64,000 nt of DNA from Vibrio hannami (GCF_029589055.1 NZ_JARQZP010000007.1:372001-436000); one strand, 5' to 3'; shown: positions 44,413 to 54,238, counted from the first letter of the stretch. The notes: a model not told the origin generated them from the letters alone. Translations and numbers: made by a program.

Positions 44413-45693
44413 ATGACAGATAAAAGCAAAGAGGGCGGTAGCGGTAAGTTGCTATATTGCTCTTTCTGCGGCAAGAGCCAGCACGAGGTTCGCAAGCTGA
44501 TAGCTGGTCCTTCTGTTTACATATGTGATGAATGTGTCGATTTATGTAACGACATCATTCGTGAAGAGATCAAGGACGTATTGCCGAAGAAAGAATCTGA
44601 AGCACTACCGACACCGCGTGAGATTCGCGATCACCTTGACGACTATGTAATCGGTCAGGACTACGCTAAGAAGGTGCTTGCTGTTGCGGTATATAACCAC
44701 TACAAGCGTTTACGCAATGGTGATACGACAGCAGAAGGTGTAGAGCTAGGTAAAAGTAACATTCTTCTTATCGGTCCTACCGGTAGTGGTAAGACGTTGC
44801 TGGCTGAAACGCTGGCACGCTTCCTGGATGTTCCTTTCACGATGGCTGACGCTACCACGCTAACAGAAGCGGGTTACGTTGGTGAAGATGTTGAAAACAT
44901 CATCCAGAAGCTTCTGCAGAAATGTGATTACGATGTAGCAAAAGCGGAACGCGGTATTGTTTACATCGATGAGATCGACAAGATCTCCCGTAAAGCTGAA
45001 AACCCATCGATTACACGTGATGTATCGGGTGAAGGTGTTCAGCAGGCGCTGCTAAAACTGGTTGAAGGTACTGTTGCTTCTGTTCCACCACAAGGTGGCC
45101 GTAAGCACCCTCAACAAGAGTTCCTGCAAGTAGATACATCTAAGATCCTGTTTATCTGTGGCGGTGCGTTTGCCGGCCTTGATAAAGTGATTGACCAGCG
45201 TGTTGCAACGGGCACTGGTATCGGTTTCGGTGCGGATGTACGCTCAAAAGATGAAACTAAGACCATTGGTGAACTGTTTACTCAGGTTGAACCAGAAGAC
45301 TTAGTTAAGTACGGCCTGATTCCTGAATTCATCGGTCGTCTGCCAGTAACAACAACGCTGACAGAGCTAGATGAAGATGCGCTGATTCAGATTCTTTGTG
45401 AGCCAAAGAACGCACTTACTAAGCAGTATGCTGCACTATTTGAGTTGGAAGATGCTGAACTTGAGTTCCGTGAAGATGCGCTTAAAGCTATCGCTAAGAA
45501 AGCGATGGAGCGTAAAACGGGTGCTCGTGGTCTTCGTTCGATTCTGGAAGGCGTACTTCTGGAAACCATGTATGAGCTTCCATCCACCGATGATGTAAGC
45601 AAAGTGGTTATCGACGAATCAGTAATCAACGGTGAATCAGAGCCGCTTCTGATTTACAACGGTAAAGAAAATCAGGCAGCTGGTGCTGAATAA
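44413..45693 (+). CDS. clpX: ATP-dependent Clp protease ATP-binding subunit ClpX
   Basis: AAA+ unfoldase that feeds substrates to ClpP. The 426 residues start with a zinc-binding domain ([11 protein letters not shown] and CDECVDLC, four Cys). Then come Walker [10 protein letters not shown] near 118, Walker [12 protein letters not shown], and the ClpP-docking IGF loop in [10 protein letters not shown]. The C-terminal sensor 2 region is TGARGLRSI. In operon with clpP. Confidence 0.98.
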   Translation: MTDKSKEGGSGKLLYCSFCGKSQHEVRKLIAGPSVYICDECVDLCNDIIREEIKDVLPKKESEALPTPREIRDHLDDYVIGQDYAKKVLAVAVYNHYKRLRNGDTTAEGVELGKSNILLIGPTGSGKTLLAETLARFLDVPFTMADATTLTEAGYVGEDVENIIQKLLQKCDYDVAKAERGIVYIDEIDKISRKAENPSITRDVSGEGVQQALLKLVEGTVASVPPQGGRKHPQQEFLQVDTSKILFICGGAFAGLDKVIDQRVATGTGIGFGADVRSKDETKTIGELFTQVEPEDLVKYGLIPEFIGRLPVTTTLTELDEDALIQILCEPKNALTKQYAALFELEDAELEFREDALKAIAKKAMERKTGARGLRSILEGVLLETMYELPSTDDVSKVVIDESVINGESEPLLIYNGKENQAAGAE

Positions 45694-45732
45694 GTTTTAG
45701 CTACTTGATTTCATTTACGAACTACTATTAGA

Positions 45733-45764
45733 AGAGAAGGTATGAAAATACCTTCTCTTTTTTG
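45733..45764 (+). terminator. Terminator after clpX
   Basis: AAGAGAAGGTAT pairs with ATACCTTCTCTT and runs into TTTTG, just upstream of the lon promoter. Confidence 0.88.
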
Positions 45765-45774
45765 TATTCACTTG

Positions 45775-45802
45775 TTGAAACCTTTTAAAAAAGCCCCATA
45801 TA
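45775..45802 (+). promoter_or_regulatory. Sigma-32 heat-shock promoter of lon
   Basis: GTTGAAA, a 13-base spacer, then CCCCATAT, an almost perfect heat-shock promoter 34 bases before the lon start codon. Heat induction of lon by sigma-32 is well established in E. coli. Confidence 0.88.
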
Positions 45803-45835
45803 CTTTTGATAAGACAAAGCGGAAGAGAGAAAAAT

Positions 45836-48181
45836 ATGAACTTGGAACGTTCCGAGCGTATCGAAATTCCCGTACTGCCTCTGCGCGACGTAGTAGTTTA
45901 TCCTCATATGGTTATTCCTTTGTTTGTTGGTCGTGAAAAGTCTATTCGTTGCCTTGAGTCAGCGATGGAAAACAACAAGCAAGTACTTCTCGTTGCCCAG
46001 AAAGAAGCAGATACTGATGAGCCTTCAATTGATGACTTATTTAGTATTGGTACTGTAGCGACTATTCTGCAGCTTCTGAAGCTACCGGATGGCACTGTTA
46101 AGGTACTTGTAGAAGGACAGCAGAGAGCTAAAATCGAACAGTTCAAGGAAGAAGAGTTCTTCCTGGCTGATGCGGAATTCCTGATAACGCCTGAAATTGA
46201 AGAAAAAGAACAGGAAGTAGTTGTACGAAGTGCAATCAATCAGTTCGAAGGCTTTATCAAGCTTAACAAAAAGATTCCACCAGAGGTGCTCACTTCTCTG
46301 AATGGAATCGATGAGGCTGCTCGCTTAGCCGATACCATTGCTGCTCACATGCCGTTAAAACTTGCTGAGAAGCAGCAGGTGCTTGAAATTACTGATGTGA
46401 ACGAGCGTCTTGAGTTCTTGATGGGACAGATGGAATCGGAAATCGACCTGCTTCAGGTTGAGAAACGAATCCGTGGTCGTGTTAAGAAGCAGATGGAAAA
46501 ATCTCAGCGTGAGTACTATCTGAATGAGCAAATGAAAGCGATTCAGAAAGAACTGGGCGAGATGGACGACGCGCCTGATGAATTTGAAACTCTGAAGAAT
46601 AAAATAGAAGAGTCGAAAATGCCTCAGGAAGCGCGCGAAAAAACTGAGCAGGAATTGCAAAAGCTGAAGATGATGTCACCGATGTCAGCGGAAGCAACAG
46701 TTGTTCGCAGCTACATCGACTGGATGGTTGGTGTGCCATGGGCCAAGCGTTCAAAAGTTAAGAAGAATCTGTCGAAAGCAGAAGAAGTTCTTAACGCAGA
46801 CCACTATGGTCTGGAACGAGTGAAGGAGCGCATACTTGAGTATCTTGCAGTACAGAACAGAATCAACAAGCTAAAAGGTCCGATTCTTTGTCTTGTTGGT
46901 CCTCCAGGTGTAGGCAAAACCTCTTTAGGGCAGTCTATCGCGTCTGCAACAGGCCGTAAGTATGTTCGTATGGCATTAGGTGGCGTGCGTGATGAAGCGG
47001 AGATCCGTGGTCACCGCCGTACATACATTGGCTCCCTACCGGGTAAGCTGATTCAGAAGATGTCAAAAGTTGGCGTTAAGAACCCGCTGTTCCTGCTAGA
47101 TGAGATCGATAAGATGTCTTCAGATATGCGTGGCGACCCATCTTCAGCACTGCTGGAAGTCCTTGACCCTGAGCAGAACAACGCATTTAACGACCACTAC
47201 CTGGAAGTCGACTACGACCTTTCCGATGTAATGTTTGTTGCGACGTCTAACTCAATGAACATTCCGGGCCCGCTATTAGACCGTATGGAAGTGATTCGTC
47301 TTTCTGGCTATACAGAAGATGAAAAACTGAACATCGCGAAGCGCCACCTTGTTGAGAAGCAGATGAAGCGCAACGGTCTGAAAGATGGCGAAGTGAATAT
47401 CGAAGACTCTGCGATTATCGGTATTATTCGTTACTACACTCGTGAAGCTGGCGTGCGTGGTCTTGAGCGTGAGATTTCTAAGATCTGCCGTAAAGCAGTG
47501 AAGAACATCCTACTGGATAAGGATCTTAAGCAGGTAACCGTGAATATGGACAACCTGAAAGACTATTTGGGAGTTCAGCGTCACGATTACGGTAAAGCTG
47601 ACGAAAGCAACCGCATCGGTCAGGTGACAGGTCTTGCGTGGACCGAAGTTGGTGGTGATCTACTGACTATCGAAACCGAAGCGATGCCAGGCAAAGGTAA
47701 GCTAACGCAGACTGGTTCTCTTGGCGATGTCATGCAGGAGTCGATTCAGGCGGCGATGACGGTTGTTCGTACTCGTACTGATAAACTTGGTATTAACGAA
47801 GACTTCTACGAGAAGCGTGATATCCACGTTCACGTTCCTGAAGGTGCTACGCCAAAAGATGGTCCAAGTGCAGGTATCGCGATGTGCACAGCACTGGTTT
47901 CCAGCCTGACAGGTAACCCTGTTCGTGCCGATGTTGCTATGACCGGCGAAATCACTCTGCGTGGTGAAGTACTTCCTATTGGTGGTCTGAAAGAAAAACT
48001 ACTTGCAGCTCACCGTGGTGGTATTAAAACAGTATTGATTCCTAAGGATAATGAACGTGATCTGGAAGAGATTCCTGATAATGTTATTGCTGACCTGGAA
48101 GTTAAGCCAGTACAGTGGATTGATGAAGTTTTAACCGTTGCGCTTGAAAACGATCCAAAGGGATTCTCTGTAGAGCCCTAA
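45836..48181 (+). CDS. lon: ATP-dependent protease Lon
   Basis: Cytoplasmic AAA+ protease for damaged and regulatory proteins, 781 residues. The N-terminal substrate domain ([17 protein letters not shown]) is followed by a coiled coil, Walker [11 protein letters not shown] near 355, [10 protein letters not shown], and the protease domain with the catalytic Ser in DGPSAGIAM and the Lys in [12 protein letters not shown] 45836 ([10 protein letters not shown]) is used; the frame is open 10 codons upstream, but family members start here and GAAGAGAG precedes it. Confidence 0.98.
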   Translation: MNLERSERIEIPVLPLRDVVVYPHMVIPLFVGREKSIRCLESAMENNKQVLLVAQKEADTDEPSIDDLFSIGTVATILQLLKLPDGTVKVLVEGQQRAKIEQFKEEEFFLADAEFLITPEIEEKEQEVVVRSAINQFEGFIKLNKKIPPEVLTSLNGIDEAARLADTIAAHMPLKLAEKQQVLEITDVNERLEFLMGQMESEIDLLQVEKRIRGRVKKQMEKSQREYYLNEQMKAIQKELGEMDDAPDEFETLKNKIEESKMPQEAREKTEQELQKLKMMSPMSAEATVVRSYIDWMVGVPWAKRSKVKKNLSKAEEVLNADHYGLERVKERILEYLAVQNRINKLKGPILCLVGPPGVGKTSLGQSIASATGRKYVRMALGGVRDEAEIRGHRRTYIGSLPGKLIQKMSKVGVKNPLFLLDEIDKMSSDMRGDPSSALLEVLDPEQNNAFNDHYLEVDYDLSDVMFVATSNSMNIPGPLLDRMEVIRLSGYTEDEKLNIAKRHLVEKQMKRNGLKDGEVNIEDSAIIGIIRYYTREAGVRGLEREISKICRKAVKNILLDKDLKQVTVNMDNLKDYLGVQRHDYGKADESNRIGQVTGLAWTEVGGDLLTIETEAMPGKGKLTQTGSLGDVMQESIQAAMTVVRTRTDKLGINEDFYEKRDIHVHVPEGATPKDGPSAGIAMCTALVSSLTGNPVRADVAMTGEITLRGEVLPIGGLKEKLLAAHRGGIKTVLIPKDNERDLEEIPDNVIADLEVKPVQWIDEVLTVALENDPKGFSVEP

Positions 48182-48215
48182 AATAGTGACGCGCAGCAAA
48201 AATAAGTAAAGAATT

Positions 48216-48257
48216 ACGCTGTCAATGCCGAAAAAGGCTTGTCAGCGTTTTTTTTGG
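48216..48257 (+). terminator. Terminator of lon
   Basis: ACGCTG ... CAGCGT with an inner GCC/GGC stem, followed by a run of T residues (48248–48255). Confidence 0.88.
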
Positions 48258-48379
48258 AAGTTAAGTTATCAAACTATGCCGTAGGGCTTGCTACTCAAGG
48301 CCTGAGGTAAAATTTAAATCTCAAATGGAACGAATGTTACCTATAAAAAAATACAACGGTAACAAAAAGGGGAATAAAC

Positions 48380-48652
48380 GTGAATAAGACACAATTAGTA
48401 GAAAAAATCGCAGATAGCGCAGACATCTCTAAAGCATCAGCTGGCCGTGCACTTGACGCATTCATCGAAGCAGTGACTGAGACTCTAAAAGACGACGATC
48501 AAGTAGCACTAGTTGGTTTCGGTACTTTCAGCGTTCGTACTCGTGCAGCTCGCACTGGTCGTAACCCAAAAACTGGTGAAGAGATCCAAATCGCTGAAGC
48601 TAAAGTACCTGCATTCAAAGCTGGTAAGGCTCTAAAAGAAGCTTGCAACTAA
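48380..48652 (+). CDS. hupB: DNA-binding protein HU-beta
   Basis: A 90-residue nucleoid protein that bends DNA. The N-terminal helices ([19 protein letters not shown]), the central [19 protein letters not shown] arm with the DNA-intercalating Pro, and the C-terminal [12 protein letters not shown] are textbook. The start codon is GTG, preceded by AAGGGGAA. Lon–hupB–ppiD order is the same in E. coli. Confidence 0.98.
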   Translation: MNKTQLVEKIADSADISKASAGRALDAFIEAVTETLKDDDQVALVGFGTFSVRTRAARTGRNPKTGEEIQIAEAKVPAFKAGKALKEACN

Positions 48653-48707
48653 TTTGAGTTGAATTTCTTCTGTTCAGGAACTTTTCCTGAAATTAGGAAT
48701 CGTATTT

Positions 48708-48739
48708 ATGCGCATCGTACTGGTGCGCATTTCTTTTTC
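48708..48739 (+). terminator. Terminator of hupB
   Basis: ATGCGCA pairs with TGCGCAT around CGTACTGG and is followed by TTCTTTTT within ten bases. Confidence 0.75.
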
Positions 48740-48836
48740 TGATATCATCTGTTCATTCAACCTCAATCGAGTCAAAGTCGCCGGAACAGTTACTATCGGG
48801 CTTTATCTGACTCAACCATCGGAGAACTAAAAAATT

Positions 48837-50702
48837 ATGATGGATCGATTACGCGAGGGCGTAAACAGCATCGCAGTTAAAATTATTCTAGGGCTCATTA
48901 TCCTTTCTTTCGTATTTGCCGGTGTAGGTAACTACATCATTGGTGGAAGCAACAACGCGGCTGCTAAAGTAGGGAATACTGAAATTGGTCGTAATGCATT
49001 CGAGCAGGCTTATCAGAACGAACGTAACCGCATGCAGTCACAGATGGGTGACTACTTCGCTAACCTTCTTGCAGACCCAACATACGTACAGTCATTCAGA
49101 AAGTCAGTGCTTGACCGAATGATCAACGATGTGTTGATTGAGCAGTATGCAGACTCTCTTGGCCTGCGTATCAGTGACGACCAGATTCGCACTGAGATTC
49201 TCCGTATGGAGCCGTTCCAGAATGACGGTAAGTTCGACCAGGAAATCTACGCAGCGTCTTTACGTCGCGCAGGATTCACTGCAGACAGCTTTGCTGAGTA
49301 CATGCGCCGTGAAATGACACGCGCTCAGGTGACTACCGCACTGCAAGCGAGTGAGTTTATCCTGGATAATGAAGTTGAAGGTCAAAGTAAGCTACTTACT
49401 CAGACCCGCGATATTCGTACTATTTCCCTTAACCCAGAAGAGTTCGCGAAAAATGTCGAGCTGACCGATGAAGAACTTCAGGATTACTACAAGCAAAATG
49501 CTCCGGCATATACCCGTCCGGAACAAGCTAAGGTTTCCTACATCGAGCTTTCTGCACAAGCGCTGAAAGATCAGATGGAAGTGACTGAAGAAGAAGCGAC
49601 TCAGTATTACAACGAGAATACTGACAAGTACTCATCAGAAGAACAGCGCGAGCTAAGTCATATCCTTGTTATCGGTGATGATGAAGCAAAAGCTCAGGCT
49701 ATCCTGGACAAGCTAAATGCAGGTGCTGATTTTGCAGAAACAGCGACTACAGATTCTGAAGATATCGGTAGTGCTGAGCAGGGTGGTTCTCTGGGCTGGG
49801 TTGAGAAAGGTGTAATGGATGCTGATTTTGAAACAGCGGCATTTGCACTGAAAAATGTGGGTGATGTAAGCGGATTGGTTAAGTCCAGCTTTGGTTACCA
49901 CATCATCAAGCTGGATGGCCTGAAAGAATCACAGACTAAGCCTTTTGCTGAAGTTGAAGCTCAGATTAAAGCTGATCTGGCCGATCAAAAAGCGGTAGAA
50001 CGTTTCTACGAGCTTCAGACCGAACTTGAGAAGGTTGCGTTTGAGTTCCCGGATTCTCTTGACGACGCAGCAGAAGCAACAGGTCAGAAAGTCGTACATA
50101 CAGACTTTATTTCTCAGGTAGAGGCTCCTGCGATTCTTAGTACACCTACTGTAATGCAGGCTATCCTTAGCCCTGAAGTGAAAGATGAAGGTCTGAACTC
50201 TGAGGTTATGGAAGTCGCTCCGGAACATGTAATTGTTGTTCGTGTGGAAGAGACCCGTGACGAGACCTTACTGCCTTTCGATGAAGTAAAAGATCAGGTA
50301 GTTGAAGCGCTTTCAAAAGTGAAAGGTGAGCAGAAGGCACTGGAACTGGCAAACACTGTGTTGGATGCACTTAAATCCGGCAATGAAGCTACTCTGGCTG
50401 AAAATGGTCTGGAGTTCGGTGATCAAGAGACAATAGACAGAAGTTCACCTTTGGCGAATGTTGTATTTGCAATGCCTAAGCCAACAGAAGGTACAGTTAG
50501 CTTTGACCAGACTAAGGACTTCCAGGGTAATGTCGTGCTAGTGGAGCTGTCTAAAGTTAACACTAACGCGGATGCATCATTTGCTACTCAGATTGGAGCG
50601 CAGATGGCACGTTCTAACGTGCAGCAGGATCTGGATGCTATTCTGAAGGTTCTTCGTGAGAATGCTGATATTGAGTATTACGTTATCGACTCTCAGCCGT
50701 AA
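48837..50702 (+). CDS. ppiD: Periplasmic folding chaperone PpiD
   Basis: Inner-membrane-anchored chaperone at the Sec translocon exit, 621 residues. A short cytoplasmic start (MMDRLREGVNSIAVK) is followed by one membrane helix (about 16–34), an N-terminal SurA-like helical domain, and a parvulin-type domain at about 265–360 (ELSHILVIGDD, GGSLGWVEKG, FGYHIIKLDG). The parvulin domain in PpiD usually has little isomerase activity. Confidence 0.96.
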   Translation: MMDRLREGVNSIAVKIILGLIILSFVFAGVGNYIIGGSNNAAAKVGNTEIGRNAFEQAYQNERNRMQSQMGDYFANLLADPTYVQSFRKSVLDRMINDVLIEQYADSLGLRISDDQIRTEILRMEPFQNDGKFDQEIYAASLRRAGFTADSFAEYMRREMTRAQVTTALQASEFILDNEVEGQSKLLTQTRDIRTISLNPEEFAKNVELTDEELQDYYKQNAPAYTRPEQAKVSYIELSAQALKDQMEVTEEEATQYYNENTDKYSSEEQRELSHILVIGDDEAKAQAILDKLNAGADFAETATTDSEDIGSAEQGGSLGWVEKGVMDADFETAAFALKNVGDVSGLVKSSFGYHIIKLDGLKESQTKPFAEVEAQIKADLADQKAVERFYELQTELEKVAFEFPDSLDDAAEATGQKVVHTDFISQVEAPAILSTPTVMQAILSPEVKDEGLNSEVMEVAPEHVIVVRVEETRDETLLPFDEVKDQVVEALSKVKGEQKALELANTVLDALKSGNEATLAENGLEFGDQETIDRSSPLANVVFAMPKPTEGTVSFDQTKDFQGNVVLVELSKVNTNADASFATQIGAQMARSNVQQDLDAILKVLRENADIEYYVIDSQP

Positions 50703-50727
50703 CTTGCTGAAACTTAATTAATATCTA

Positions 50728-50758
50728 ACGGGCTACTTTATGTGGCCCGTTCTGTTTT
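50728..50758 (+). terminator. Terminator of ppiD
   Basis: ACGGGCTAC pairs with GTGGCCCGT (with one G-T wobble) and is followed by TCTGTTTT. Confidence 0.8.
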
Positions 50759-50831
50759 CTGAAACTGCTACAAGACAATTAGGGCCAGTTTTTTATCATA
50801 AATGTGTTCCAAAAAACTTAGAGGAATAGAT

Positions 50832-51155
50832 ATGGTGAAAATAGGTGCGCTATGGTCTGCATTGCTGTCACTATTGGTGGCAGTCCCGGTTTATGCCGAT
50901 GCGGAGTCGAAAGAACAGCAACAAGTCGTCGAGGCTTCAGACAAGTATGAAGGGATAGAAATTACAGTTAATATCAATACCGCGTCAGCAGATGAGTTAG
51001 ATACTTTGCTGGTTGGAGTGGGTAAGAAGAAAGCTCAAGATATTGTTGACTACCGGGCAGAACATGGTGCGTTCAAGTCAGCGGATGAACTAAAGAATGT
51101 TAAAGGTATCGGCCCTTCGATTATCGATAAAAACCGCACACGAATAAAGCTCTAA
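50832..51155 (+). CDS. ComEA-like helix-hairpin-helix DNA-binding protein
   Basis: A 107-residue exported protein. The signal peptide is MVKIGALWSALLSLLVAVPVYA. Two helix-hairpin-helix motifs follow: NINTASADELDTLLVGVGKKKAQDI and FKSADELKNVKGIGPSIID. ComEA proteins bind double-stranded DNA in the periplasm during natural transformation, which vibrios can do on chitin. ATG 50832 follows GAGGAA. It sits downstream of ppiD, as in other vibrios. Confidence 0.9.
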   Translation: MVKIGALWSALLSLLVAVPVYADAESKEQQQVVEASDKYEGIEITVNINTASADELDTLLVGVGKKKAQDIVDYRAEHGAFKSADELKNVKGIGPSIIDKNRTRIKL

Positions 51156-51176
51156 ACAGGTAAGTTCGACTAGGTT

Positions 51177-51235
51177 ATGCACTTTTCGGTGATGTTCAAC
51201 TCCTACTGACAAGCCGGAAGGTGCATCTTTTTATT
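51177..51235 (+). terminator. Terminator of the ComEA-like gene
   Basis: ATGCAC-TTTTCGG pairs with CCGGAAGG-TGCAT over a long loop, followed by CTTTTTATT. It lies between convergent genes. Confidence 0.75.
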
Positions 51236-51245
51236 AGCGCTGTCG

Positions 51246-51806
51246 TCAATCATGTTCTGAGGTATGAACGTATCTCCATAACCAAACTAAGCAGAATATA
51301 ACAATACCTGAGATACAACCCGCCAGATGAGCCTCAATAGCCACTCTTGCACCAATCAGCTGGGCTGTACTTTCTGAGGCACCGAACACTTGCTCATAAC
51401 CGACTTTCGCAATGACGCCTAACACTAAAAGTGCGCTTGTCTTTCGACCTCCAACCGTTTCTTTCATAGCGTAATAGGCAAAAATTCCATGAAGCACACC
51501 AGACAGACCTGCATATATGAGAGTGTCACTCATAAGTAAACACATACCGACAAATGCTGAAATGGCTAGCAACAGTATGTTAAGGCTTTTCGCCTTTGGT
51601 TTGAACAGATAAGCGATAATCCAAAGTGCAGAAGTATTGAGTATCAGATGGTAGATGTTGGTATGAGTGAAGTTTCCTGATACGATTCGCCACCATTCGC
51701 CAGATACGATAAGCTGGCTGTTCCAGATGGTCAGAGACTGAATAAAAGGTGTTTGAAACAGCGCTGACAAGATGGTAGTGAGAAAAAGTAAGAGATAAAG
51801 ATTCAC
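51246..51806 (-). CDS. rrtA: Rhombosortase (rhomboid family intramembrane serine protease)
   Basis: An inner-membrane rhomboid protease of about 186 residues with six hydrophobic segments. It matches the rhombosortase group, which processes proteins bearing a GlyGly-CTERM tail: GEWWRIVSGNFTHTN, the catalytic Ser in YAGLSGVLHGIFAY, and the His in VAIEAHLAGCISG. No GlyGly-CTERM protein is seen in this window, so substrates are elsewhere. GTG 51806 (MNLYLLLF) is the likely start; the frame is open 35 codons further but would overlap the divergent DTW gene. Start codons of the two genes lie only a few bases apart. Confidence 0.88.
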   Translation of the reverse strand: MNLYLLLFLTTILSALFQTPFIQSLTIWNSQLIVSGEWWRIVSGNFTHTNIYHLILNTSALWIIAYLFKPKAKSLNILLLAISAFVGMCLLMSDTLIYAGLSGVLHGIFAYYAMKETVGGRKTSALLVLGVIAKVGYEQVFGASESTAQLIGARVAIEAHLAGCISGIVIFCLVWLWRYVHTSEHD

Positions 51807-51809
51807 GCA

Positions 51810-52424
51810 ATGTCCCGATATTGTCCAAAGTGTGGTAAAGCAAAAAAGGCCTGTATCTGCCGCTGGATTAAACCAGTAGAGACAGACATTGAGCTTATCA
51901 TTCTTCAGCACCCATCAGAAGTAAAGCACGCGAAAGGTACGGCTAAAATACTGACACTGTCGTTAAGCAACAGCCGTCTGTTTGTCGGGGAAGATTTTAC
52001 ATCACACTGTGAGTTGAATCATCTGCTCAGCGATCCTTGCTACCATAATCTGTTGATCTATCCTCGAGAAGATGCGACACCAATCAGGCAGGAGGCATCA
52101 GGTAACTTATCGGGTGGAAAAAAGTTACGATTGCTGCTGATTGACGGAACCTGGCGTAAAGCCTTTAAAATGTATCAGCTTTCATCGAATCTTCACTCGT
52201 TGGATGCGGTAGATATCTCAGAAGGGATGGATGGTAACTACCGGATTAGAAAAGCGCCTTCCGAAACCAGCCTCTCTACTGTTGAAGCTGGTTATCACGC
52301 ACTAACGACTCTGGATACTAAGACCGACTTTTCTTCCTTAATCACCACATTCGAGAAAATGATAGATTTTCAGATCTCTCAAATGCCTGATGGAACGTAT
52401 GAGAAAAACTATCGCTCAAAATAA
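51810..52424 (+). CDS. DTW-domain protein (tRNA-uridine aminocarboxypropyltransferase family)
   Basis: A 204-residue protein of the DTW family. The N-terminus has a zinc-like Cys cluster (CPKCGKAKKACIC), then ILQHPSEVKHAKGT, and the signature DGTWRKAFKM. Family members such as E. coli TapT transfer the 3-amino-3-carboxypropyl group of SAM to U47 of tRNA. The DTW motif is here DGTW, as is common. Divergent from rrtA and convergent with the dGTPase gene (three bases between stops). Confidence 0.9.
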   Translation: MSRYCPKCGKAKKACICRWIKPVETDIELIILQHPSEVKHAKGTAKILTLSLSNSRLFVGEDFTSHCELNHLLSDPCYHNLLIYPREDATPIRQEASGNLSGGKKLRLLLIDGTWRKAFKMYQLSSNLHSLDAVDISEGMDGNYRIRKAPSETSLSTVEAGYHALTTLDTKTDFSSLITTFEKMIDFQISQMPDGTYEKNYRSK

Positions 52425-52427
52425 TCC

Positions 52428-53762
52428 TCAGTACGGAGAGTGAGCTGAAAATAACTGCTGATGTAGCTTTTGCGCATAGCCATCAGTCATATTGGCAATA
52501 TAGTCGCAGATCACTCGCATACCGCCATCGTGGCTTTCATTTGCCTGCTGCCATTTGCTACGTGTTGCCTCGGGCAGAAGGCGTTCCGGGTCTGCACTGA
52601 GCGCTTCAAACAGATCTATGACTATCTGTTGGCCTCGGTACTCTAAACGCTGGACGTCCGGTACCTGAATAACGTAGTCGCTTACAAAGCGTTTGAAAAT
52701 CGACAATGCGTTGTTCAGTCCCGGTTCGAGATAGGCATTGTAATTAAGCAGGTCGCTATCAAATGAGTGATCTTTAACTTTCTCAACGGTAATACCTGTC
52801 AACAGAGTGTTCACAATCCCGCCGATGGCGTCTTTTCTCAGGTAATGCTCCCCACCAAACAACATGTCGCTGATGGCCTGAATATTCTCTTCAAACCAGA
52901 TTGCGCCACAGTCAGCCAGATAACTTGCTGCAGCTTCCTGCCACTGATTCCGGTTGATAAGGCCCAGTACAATCGCATCTTCAAGATCGTGGACACCATA
53001 AGCAATATCGTCAGCCAGCTCCATAATTGAGCAGTCTAAAGATTTAAAGCGGGTTTTTTTGTGTGCTAATGGATTGCCGCTGGTGCTTTTCTGTATAGCA
53101 CTGAATGCTTTTCTGTCGGACTCGACAAGAGGTTCAAATACCCAGCTCAGCTCACTTTTATCAACGTCATAAATACCTTTTGCAGGAGCCCATTCTTTGG
53201 CCTTGAGTTGACGCTGGTGTACCACCGGGTTTGGGTTTTTAACGCTATGGGTCTTACTTAGAAGAGCAGGATATTTCATCAATCCAAGGAGAGTACGCCG
53301 GGAAAGATTCATTCCATTATTCTGGGTATAAGGCTCAAGCTGTGTAACGATGCGGAATGTCTGAGCGTTACCCTCAAAACCGCCGTGTTCCCGCATCGCA
53401 TAGTTTAATGCTACTTCGCCACCGTGACCGAAAGGTGGGTGACCAATATCGTGTGCCAGACAAAGGGCTTCGATTAAACTGGCGGAAGGAAGAATCGATT
53501 CGAATTCAGTCTGCCTCTGTTGGATCTGTGCCAATATACCTGAGCCTATTTGAGCTGCTTCCAGTGAGTGGGTTAGGCGTGTCCTGTGAAAATCATTAAC
53601 ACCTGTGCCATGAACTTGTGTTTTGGCTTGCAAACGTCTGAAGGCAGCAGAGTGGAGAATCCGTGCCCGATCTCTTTGATAGGGATCCCGGTGATCTTTT
53701 CGTCTTAACTTGTGTTCATTGTTAATACGCTGCTGCCACAGGTTCATCTGTTCGCTATCCAT
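52428..53762 (-). CDS. Deoxyguanosinetriphosphate triphosphohydrolase (dGTPase)
   Basis: An HD-domain enzyme of about 444 residues that splits dGTP into deoxyguanosine and triphosphate. HD motif residues are in RLTHSLEAAQIG (His) and LCLAHDIGHPPFGHGGE (His-Asp), with a further Asp in MELADDIAYGVHDLEDA. The N-terminal YQRDRARILHSAAFRRLQAKTQV is typical. Enzymes of this subgroup have been linked to phage defence through dGTP depletion, so a defence role is possible; a housekeeping role is equally open. ATG 53762 follows GGAG by six bases; earlier in-frame ATGs at 53777 and 53774 lack this site. Confidence 0.92.
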   Translation of the reverse strand: MDSEQMNLWQQRINNEHKLRRKDHRDPYQRDRARILHSAAFRRLQAKTQVHGTGVNDFHRTRLTHSLEAAQIGSGILAQIQQRQTEFESILPSASLIEALCLAHDIGHPPFGHGGEVALNYAMREHGGFEGNAQTFRIVTQLEPYTQNNGMNLSRRTLLGLMKYPALLSKTHSVKNPNPVVHQRQLKAKEWAPAKGIYDVDKSELSWVFEPLVESDRKAFSAIQKSTSGNPLAHKKTRFKSLDCSIMELADDIAYGVHDLEDAIVLGLINRNQWQEAAASYLADCGAIWFEENIQAISDMLFGGEHYLRKDAIGGIVNTLLTGITVEKVKDHSFDSDLLNYNAYLEPGLNNALSIFKRFVSDYVIQVPDVQRLEYRGQQIVIDLFEALSADPERLLPEATRSKWQQANESHDGGMRVICDYIANMTDGYAQKLHQQLFSAHSPY

Positions 53763-53888
53763 ACCTAACTCCATCATTTTTCACATATTTATAATGCGCC
53801 GAAACAGAAGGTGCGTCCAGACAAAATATGATAGGGCACCAGATGCAGTTTATGAGGTGAACAAATCTGGTTTGAAAATAATTTAGTT

Positions 53889-53902
53889 TGGAAACGTTTA
53901 CA
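53889..53902. promoter_or_regulatory. LacI-family type operator 1
   Basis: TGGAAACGTTTACA, a near palindrome with the central AAACGTTT of LacI/GalR-family operators. Confidence 0.6.
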
Positions 53903-54028
53903 AGCGTCAAGTTCAGCCTGTTAAGGCTAACTTTTATGTTCTTTAGCGTAAAAACAGGAACAAAATTTGTGAGATAACATGAAAAGTGTGAGATAGATCT
54001 GATGATTAATATTCAGTCTAAAATTTAG

Positions 54029-54042
54029 GGTAAACGTTTTCA
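54029..54042. promoter_or_regulatory. LacI-family type operator 2
   Basis: GGTAAACGTTTTCA shares the AAACGTTT core with the site at 53889. Confidence 0.6.
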
Positions 54043-54168
54043 CTAATGTAGTTTTGATCACAGAATATGTTCATGCAAACATCTACTCTTACCAACATGG
54101 AAAATCAATAACGCTTATATGACAGGGATTGGTGGTTATATAAATACCACTAATTTCTCTGGTTAATG

Positions 54169-54182
54169 TGTAAACGTTATCA
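54169..54182. promoter_or_regulatory. LacI-family type operator 3
   Basis: TGTAAACGTTATCA, one base off the core of the other two sites, 57 bases before the symporter start codon, so likely over the promoter. Confidence 0.6.
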
Positions 54183-54210
54183 GTTTAAAAAATAATCTTA
54201 TATTTTAACG

Positions 54211-54227
54211 TGTAAACAATCGTTACG
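54211..54227. promoter_or_regulatory. Possible LacI-type operator 4 (spaced half-sites)
   Basis: TGTAAAC and CGTTACG half-sites are separated by three bases, directly upstream of the symporter ribosome-binding site. Weaker than the other three. Confidence 0.35.
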
Positions 54228-54238
54228 AGGAAAGTTTT

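Larger units (their letters stand above)
53763..54238. other. Divergent intergenic region with LacI-type operators
   Basis: About 475 bases between dGTPase and the symporter gene, rich in A+T, with three clear and one weaker LacI/GalR-type operator (listed separately). No coding frame is convincing. Confidence 0.6.
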
